From assembly GCA_023395515.1 (NCBI GenBank), contig JAEWZB010000022.1, positions 1 to 52,848 on the forward strand: a DNA stretch of 52,848 nucleotides, in the 5' to 3' direction. Every line of letters begins with the position of its first letter. The first letter of the stretch is position 1. Positions 48,326 to 52,848 of the stretch are shown here, piece by piece. The translations under genes and the position numbers were made by a program. The stretch is from Bacillota bacterium. GTDB taxonomy: Bacteria > Bacillota > Syntrophomonadia > Syntrophomonadales > Syntrophomonadaceae. The notes below the pieces were generated by a model, which saw nothing but the letters and a program-made list of their open reading frames with translations, was not told the DNA's origin and did not search any database.

Positions 48326-50203
48326 TTACAGTAATATGGCTATGCCGCATAATAAGACCGCAGCTAAAAGCACGATTATACCAGCTAGCATATAAGTTGC
48401 ATAAGTTTGAACCTGCCCATCCTCGGTATAACGTAATAATCTGCCGGTATTATCGGCTAAGGCGGCTAAGCCGTTTACTAATCCATTTATCACATGGATG
48501 TCGAACCAGAAGAATACCCGGGCGGTTCCATCCACAAATACTTTAATCAGCCATTGATACATTTCATCAATATAGTACTTGTTGTATAGCAAGGTATATA
48601 GGCCACTAAATTTCTCTTTAATAGCTTCCACATTAATAGCTTGTTTTTGATAAACTAGCCAAGCTAAAACAATTCCTGCTATAGCTACCAGTGATGAAAT
48701 AACCATAATAACCAGACTAGGCTCATGGTGTACGGCTCCGGCATAAGTTACCAGTTCTCCAAAACGGTAATCCATTAGAGGTGAACCGATAAAGCCGGCT
48801 ACAATAGCCATAAAAGCTAAAACTACCAGGGGCAGAGTCATTACCTTAGGAGATTCATGAGCATTAACCCCGCCTTGGTTCGAGCCAAAGAAAGCTACAA
48901 ATATTAAACGGAACATATAAAAGGCGGTTAAGAAAGCTACCAAAGTACCTAAAAGATATAATCCGGTATAACCACTGGCAAAAGCCCCTAATAGAATTTC
49001 ATCCTTACTCCAAAAACCGGATAAAGGCGGAATTCCACTTAAGGCTAAAGCCCCGATAACAAAAGTCCAGGTGGTAATCGGCATTTTCTTACTTAAATTG
49101 CCCATTTTCCAGATGTTTTGTTCTTCATGGAGAGCATGAATGACACTGCCGGCTCCCAGGAATAACAGGGCTTTGAAAAAGGCATGGGTCATAAGATGGA
49201 ACATCCCTGCGGTCATAGCTCCTATACCCATGGCCATAACCATATACCCTAATTGACTTAAAGTTGAGAAAGCCAAGATTCGTTTTATATCATTTTGTAC
49301 AATAGCTATAGAAGCCGCAAATAAAGCGGTAAATCCTCCTACAACGGCAATAACCAGCATCGCTTCCGGGGTACTGCTGAAAATAAAGAAGGCTCGGGCT
49401 ATTAAATAAACCCCGGCGGCTACCATGGTAGCCGCATGAATTAAAGCACTAACCGGAGTAGGGCCTTCCATAGCATCAGGCAGCCATACGTGCAGTGGAA
49501 ATTGTGCTGATTTTCCAATGGGGCCGGCTAATAATAATATGGAAACTACGATTAATAAGCCGGTATTAGCATAATTAGCTATTTCTCCAGCCAGACCGCC
49601 AAAATTCAAGGTACCAAAGATTATTTGTAAAAATAGAATTCCTAATAGGAAACCGAAGTCTCCCACCCGATTAGTTATAAAGGCTTTTTTAGCCGCTTCC
49701 CGGGCCGAATGTTTGCCAAACCAGAATCCGATTAAGAGATAAGAAGCTAATCCGACTAACTCCCAAAAGACAAATATTTGCCCGAAATTGTTGGCTAAGA
49801 CTAAGCCTAACATAGCCGCGGCAAATATAGATTGATAAGCATAGTAACTGGCAAATCCCGGGTCTTTATCCATATAGCCCAACGAGTATATTTGCACTAA
49901 CAAAGCTACTAAGGTTACAACTACCAGCATAACTGCGGTCAGTCCATCCACTAATATACCCATATCAATCTGCAGCCCCGGCATACTAAGCCATTTCACT
50001 GCCGCTTCATAGGTAATGGCTTCTCCGCTCATGAACATGCCGCCGGCTATAATTACCGCTAAGACTAATGAAGCTACCATACTTACAATAGAAAGGTAAG
50101 CTGATATTTTAGGCCATTTGTGCAAAAACAGCCCGATTAAAGCAAAAGCTAAAAACGGTAACAGGGCTATTATCCAAGCATGCTCTATACTCCATATAAA
50201 CAT
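48326..50203 (-). CDS. nuoL: NADH-quinone oxidoreductase-like subunit L
   Basis: The 625-residue protein has about 16 membrane segments with signature motifs FPLHVWLPDAMEGPTPVSAL (about 237-256), IKRILAFSTLSQLGYMVMA (about 310-328) and IFVFWELVGLASYLLIGFWF (about 144-163). A long C-terminal amphipathic helix and final membrane segment (about 520-625) are typical of NuoL and clamp the membrane arm. Its gene lies between nuoK (13-bp gap) and nuoM (14-bp gap). Confidence 0.95.
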   Translation of the reverse strand: MFIWSIEHAWIIALLPFLAFALIGLFLHKWPKISAYLSIVSMVASLVLAVIIAGGMFMSGEAITYEAAVKWLSMPGLQIDMGILVDGLTAVMLVVVTLVALLVQIYSLGYMDKDPGFASYYAYQSIFAAAMLGLVLANNFGQIFVFWELVGLASYLLIGFWFGKHSAREAAKKAFITNRVGDFGFLLGILFLQIIFGTLNFGGLAGEIANYANTGLLIVVSILLLAGPIGKSAQFPLHVWLPDAMEGPTPVSALIHAATMVAAGVYLIARAFFIFSSTPEAMLVIAVVGGFTALFAASIAIVQNDIKRILAFSTLSQLGYMVMAMGIGAMTAGMFHLMTHAFFKALLFLGAGSVIHALHEEQNIWKMGNLSKKMPITTWTFVIGALALSGIPPLSGFWSKDEILLGAFASGYTGLYLLGTLVAFLTAFYMFRLIFVAFFGSNQGGVNAHESPKVMTLPLVVLAFMAIVAGFIGSPLMDYRFGELVTYAGAVHHEPSLVIMVISSLVAIAGIVLAWLVYQKQAINVEAIKEKFSGLYTLLYNKYYIDEMYQWLIKVFVDGTARVFFWFDIHVINGLVNGLAALADNTGRLLRYTEDGQVQTYATYMLAGIIVLLAAVLLCGIAILL

Positions 50204-50216
50204 ATCTTAAACCCCC

Positions 50217-50525
50217 TTACCATTTCAGCAAATTGAAATCGTTAAGGTTAACTGATTTCTTTTGCCTGAAAATTGATATTATTAAAGCCAAGCCTATAGC
50301 TACTTCGGCCGCCGCTACCACTATAACAAATATGGCAAAGAGCTGGCCTATAACGGCCCCGGTAACTACAAACTTACTAATCGCAATAAAATTAATATTT
50401 ACTGCATTTAACATTAGTTCTACCGACATTAAAACGGCTACCGCATTTTTCCTGGATATTATTCCATACAGGCCGATGCCGAAAATAATGGTGCTTAATA
50501 ATAAATAGTGCTCAAAACCTATCAT
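50217..50525 (-). CDS. nuoK: NADH-quinone oxidoreductase-like subunit K
   Basis: The 102-residue protein has three membrane segments and the conserved phrases NAVAVLMSVELMLNAVNINF (about 26-45; Glu36 in the membrane) and VVAAAEVAIGLALI (about 68-81; Glu73). Both glutamates are needed for proton transfer. Length is normal for NuoK (about 100). It overlaps the end of nuoJ by 4 bp. Confidence 0.95.
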   Translation of the reverse strand: MIGFEHYLLLSTIIFGIGLYGIISRKNAVAVLMSVELMLNAVNINFIAISKFVVTGAVIGQLFAIFVIVVAAAEVAIGLALIISIFRQKKSVNLNDFNLLKW

Positions 50526-51025
50526 TTTTTCTCATCGGCTCCTTTCGCAATCATAATAGCTCCGACTGCTGCGATTAATAATAAGATGGCGGCAATTTCA
50601 AAAGCTATTACGAAGTCACCCATAAGCAACTCGGCTATTATTTCTACCGGATTTTCTACTATATTACTAACTAAAGTCCACTTACTGCTTATAATCGAAG
50701 CTCCCACCAAAGAGCTGAATAATACGGCTACTATCAGGCCTATGCCAATTCCTTTTTTATCACTTAGATTACTGCGGTTAATATCGGGGCTCATTACCAG
50801 CATAATCGCAAATATGATTAAAACTGAAATCGCACCGGCGTAAATCATTATTTGCACCAAGCCTAAAAAGGCGGCATTAAGTTGGAAGTAAATAGCTGCC
50901 ACACCTAAAAACGATAATACCAGCAGAAGTGCGCTATGCACTATATTTTTGGAGGTTACTACTCCCAATGAAGCTAAAATAGTAATTCCCGCTGTGGCTA
51001 TAAAGACTAAATCAGCTATACTCAT
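50522..51025 (-). CDS. nuoJ: NADH-quinone oxidoreductase-like subunit J
   Basis: The 167-residue protein has five membrane segments and the typical motif FLGLVQIMIYAGAISVLIIFAIML (positions about 53-76, quoted in pieces: QIMIYAGAISVL). It is at the linking point of quinone site and pump modules. It overlaps nuoI and nuoK by 4 bp each, which shows tight translational coupling in the operon. Confidence 0.93.
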   Translation of the reverse strand: MSIADLVFIATAGITILASLGVVTSKNIVHSALLLVLSFLGVAAIYFQLNAAFLGLVQIMIYAGAISVLIIFAIMLVMSPDINRSNLSDKKGIGIGLIVAVLFSSLVGASIISSKWTLVSNIVENPVEIIAELLMGDFVIAFEIAAILLLIAAVGAIMIAKGADEKK

Positions 51026-51714
51026 TCTTCACTGCCCCCCTTCTCCCTGGCCTTAAGTTCTTTAGCTACAAAAGCCTTAGCTATTTTGGCGGCTTTTTCC
51101 TTATCTTCTACCATTAATGGGGCCAGTTTTTCTAACTTAGCTTCATCATCGGTTAAGATTCCCGCTAAAATCTCGGCCTGTCCTTCATCATCTACAAATC
51201 TACTTAAAACTTTAACCGGATTCTTCTTCACGGCATTAATCATGGCCGCAATCTGCTTAGCTTTTTTATCCTCATCCGCAGTCTCTGCACCAGCTGCCTC
51301 ATCTACCGGCTGGCTAGCTACAATGTCCATACCGGCAGGTCTTTCATAAACTACCTTGATATCATCTCTACGGTACTGGGATAATTCGAAATCATGGTTA
51401 AAGTACAAACTATCAGTCGGACATGCTTCCACACATAAGTTACAAAACATGCAATACTGATGGTCTATAGAAAAGGCTAAAACCTTTTTCTTTTTAGTTG
51501 CTTCATCACGGGCATCTTGAAGCTCTAAAACATTGTTAGGGCAGCTTTTAACACATAGGCCGCAGGCTATACATTTATCCATAGCAAAAATTAAATGGCC
51601 TCTGTATCTAGGCTGTAAATAGGGCATTTCTTCCGGGTACTGGACAGTTATATCCCATTCAAAGAGATGTTTTAAGGTAGTCCACATACCCTTGATTAAA
51701 CCTTTACCATACAT
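51022..51714 (-). CDS. nuoI: NADH-quinone oxidoreductase-like subunit I with long C-terminal extension
   Basis: The chosen start, ATG 51714, has GGTGATAGAG upstream and gives 230 residues; an in-frame ATG at 51735 overlaps nuoH. Two [4Fe-4S] motifs are present, Cys48-51-54-58 (CIACGLCVKSCP) and Cys88-91-94-98 (CMFCNLCVEACP), which hold clusters N6a and N6b near the quinone site. NuoI is usually about 140-180 residues; here about 90 extra residues follow (from about 135), rich in Ala, Glu, Asp and Lys, probably helical. They may bind an electron donor in the absence of an NADH module. Confidence 0.92.
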   Translation of the reverse strand: MYGKGLIKGMWTTLKHLFEWDITVQYPEEMPYLQPRYRGHLIFAMDKCIACGLCVKSCPNNVLELQDARDEATKKKKVLAFSIDHQYCMFCNLCVEACPTDSLYFNHDFELSQYRRDDIKVVYERPAGMDIVASQPVDEAAGAETADEDKKAKQIAAMINAVKKNPVKVLSRFVDDEGQAEILAGILTDDEAKLEKLAPLMVEDKEKAAKIAKAFVAKELKAREKGGSEE

Positions 51715-51719
51715 CTCTA

Positions 51720-52766
51720 TCACCATCCCATCCATTTAAATAGGTGTATACCGCACCCGGTCAAAACAATATTCACTAAGCTCACCGGAATTAAGACTTT
51801 CCAGCTAAAAGACATGAGATGGTCCATACGAATCCGGGGGAAAGTCCATTTTATCCAGAAGAAAATCATCATTATGGCATAAGCCTTTATAGGCAGCCAT
51901 AACCAGGAAGGCAGGAACGGCCCTTGCCATCCTCCGAAAAACATAGTGGCGGCTAAAGCTGATACGGCAAAAAGGTTAGTATACTCGGCTAAGAAGAATA
52001 AGGCCCATCTCATACCGGTATATTCCGTATAAGCTCCTGCAGTCAGCTCTTGTTCTGCTTCTGGCATATCAAACGGTCCCCGGTTTAATTCCGCCGTGGC
52101 CGCAATAAAATAAGTTATAAAAGCTATAGGTTGCAGTACAATAAACCACACATTACTTTGGGCGGCAATTATATCTGACATCCTAAGGGAACCGGCAATC
52201 ATAATTATTCCTAACAAAGAAAAGGCCAGCGGTATTTCATAAGTTATCATCTGGGCTACAGCACGCATAGCTCCCAGTAATGACCATTTATTATTAGAAC
52301 CCCAGCCAGCCATTAAAATTGCAATAGTTCCTAAGGAACCGATAGAGATAAAATAAAATACTCCGATATTTAGATCTACTATCTGCATTCCTTCCCCAAA
52401 AGGAATGACCAGATATAACATTAAAGCTATAACTATAAAAACAATAGGGGCGGTACGGAAAATAATTTTATCCGTAGCGGAAGGGACAATGTCTTCCTTG
52501 GTTAAAAGCTTTATTGCATCTGCAATAGTTTGGAAGGCTCCCCAAGGGCCTAACCGGTTAGGACCTAACCTTTGCTGAATAAATCCTGAAATCTTTCTTT
52601 CTAACCATATCAAGATAATTATATTTACCGTTACAATGGCTGCAATACAGGCAAACTGAACAATTAGCAGAATAAAGTCTGCCCATGCAAGCGGCAGGCC
52701 TATACCTTGTAACCAATCCACTATAAACTTCGAAATATTCAGGAAAATGTGTTCAAGTTTATCCAT
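51720..52766 (-). CDS. nuoH: NADH-quinone oxidoreductase-like subunit H
   Basis: The 348-residue protein has eight to nine membrane segments. ERKISGFIQQRLGPNRLGPWG (about 51-71, cut here: RKISGFIQQRLGPNR) and ELNRGPFDMPEAEQEL (about 224-239) are the classical signatures around the quinone cavity. It links the iron-sulfur arm to the pump modules. AGGAGCGATTTT precedes the ATG. Only 46 bp separate it from the end of nuoD, so nuoE, F and G are absent from the position they often occupy between D and H. Confidence 0.95.
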   Translation of the reverse strand: MDKLEHIFLNISKFIVDWLQGIGLPLAWADFILLIVQFACIAAIVTVNIIILIWLERKISGFIQQRLGPNRLGPWGAFQTIADAIKLLTKEDIVPSATDKIIFRTAPIVFIVIALMLYLVIPFGEGMQIVDLNIGVFYFISIGSLGTIAILMAGWGSNNKWSLLGAMRAVAQMITYEIPLAFSLLGIIMIAGSLRMSDIIAAQSNVWFIVLQPIAFITYFIAATAELNRGPFDMPEAEQELTAGAYTEYTGMRWALFFLAEYTNLFAVSALAATMFFGGWQGPFLPSWLWLPIKAYAIMMIFFWIKWTFPRIRMDHLMSFSWKVLIPVSLVNIVLTGCGIHLFKWMGW

Positions 52767-52812
52767 AAAATCGCTCCTGTACTGTTATTAGATCGGGCCA
52801 TCAAAACGCCCT

Positions 52813-52848
52813 TTATCTATCTGATTCACCTAATACCGGGTCTAGTGT
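52813..52848 (-). CDS. nuoD: NuoD-like subunit, C-terminal end (partial)
   Basis: On the minus strand the last bases of the window read TLDPVLGESDR and then TAA. This is the typical C-terminus of NuoD, the 49-kDa subunit (usual form xLDPVxGExDR). The gene is cut by the window edge. Its place directly before nuoH shows the gene order D-H-I-J-K-L-M-N. Confidence 0.75.
   Translation of the reverse strand, partial: TLDPVLGESDR

Overview
The window looks like chromosome of a strictly anaerobic, low-GC, clostridia-type Bacillota, probably a syntrophic fatty-acid-oxidiser type close to Syntrophomonadaceae or Peptococcaceae. The reasons are soluble heterodisulfide-reductase modules, an ETF:menaquinone oxidoreductase of the HdrD/DUF224 type, a complex I gene set without NADH module, FixABCX, oligoendopeptidase F, a class D type sortase and strong AGGAGG ribosome binding sites. 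The lineage is an inference from gene content; no rRNA is present.

Layout. 1-129: right end of an IS21-like element (tail of istB plus terminal repeats). 277-3245: a DUF1646 membrane protein, a small membrane-anchored protein of unknown role, and a winged-helix plus M50-type membrane protease pair. 3371-26810: a catabolic island, all on the minus strand. In transcription order it runs: sigma-54 activator 2, terminator, sigma-54 promoter, a nine-gene operon (caiA-like acyl-CoA dehydrogenase, SLC13/DASS permease, fixA, fixB, caiB, fixC, fixX, caiC, sodium:solute symporter), terminator, sigma-54 activator 1, terminator, sigma-54 promoter, a seven-gene operon (hdrC1, hdrB1, short hdrA, hdrC2, hdrB2, and two CoA-transferase subunits), then cstA behind its own sigma-54 promoter. 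A metallo-beta-lactamase-fold gene (27043-27954, plus) sits divergently behind a fourth sigma-54 promoter.

28030-36277: oligoendopeptidase F, a TAXI-type TRAP transporter operon, and a divergent plus-strand operon (VOC protein, glycerate kinase, a 65-residue membrane protein, a second metallo-beta-lactamase-fold protein). 36330-43023: envelope and accessory genes: secreted transglutaminase-like protein with a structured leader, sortase, a PIN-domain pair, the remnant of an LPXTG surface protein, an AraC regulator fused to a degraded GH39-like domain, and an alpha/beta hydrolase. A structured element of about 170 nt lies at 37406-37576. 43180-52848: nuoD(end)-H-I-J-K-L-M-N followed by the membrane-bound HdrD-like oxidoreductase; nuoE, F and G are absent between D and H.

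How the genes may work together (inference): a carboxylic acid is imported, activated to its CoA thioester by CaiC, CaiB or the GctAB-like transferase, and reduced or oxidised by the CaiA-like dehydrogenase with FixABCX as electron carrier. The neighbouring Hdr array, whose order C1-B1-A-C2-B2 with a short HdrA recalls the sHdr complex of sulfur oxidisers but without its lipoate-binding protein, would be a second, CoA-transferase-linked redox module. The NADH-module-free complex I and the ETF:menaquinone oxidoreductase could connect such pathways to the membrane. The most unusual parts are the sHdr-like/CoA-transferase operon and the shared sigma-54 control of the island.
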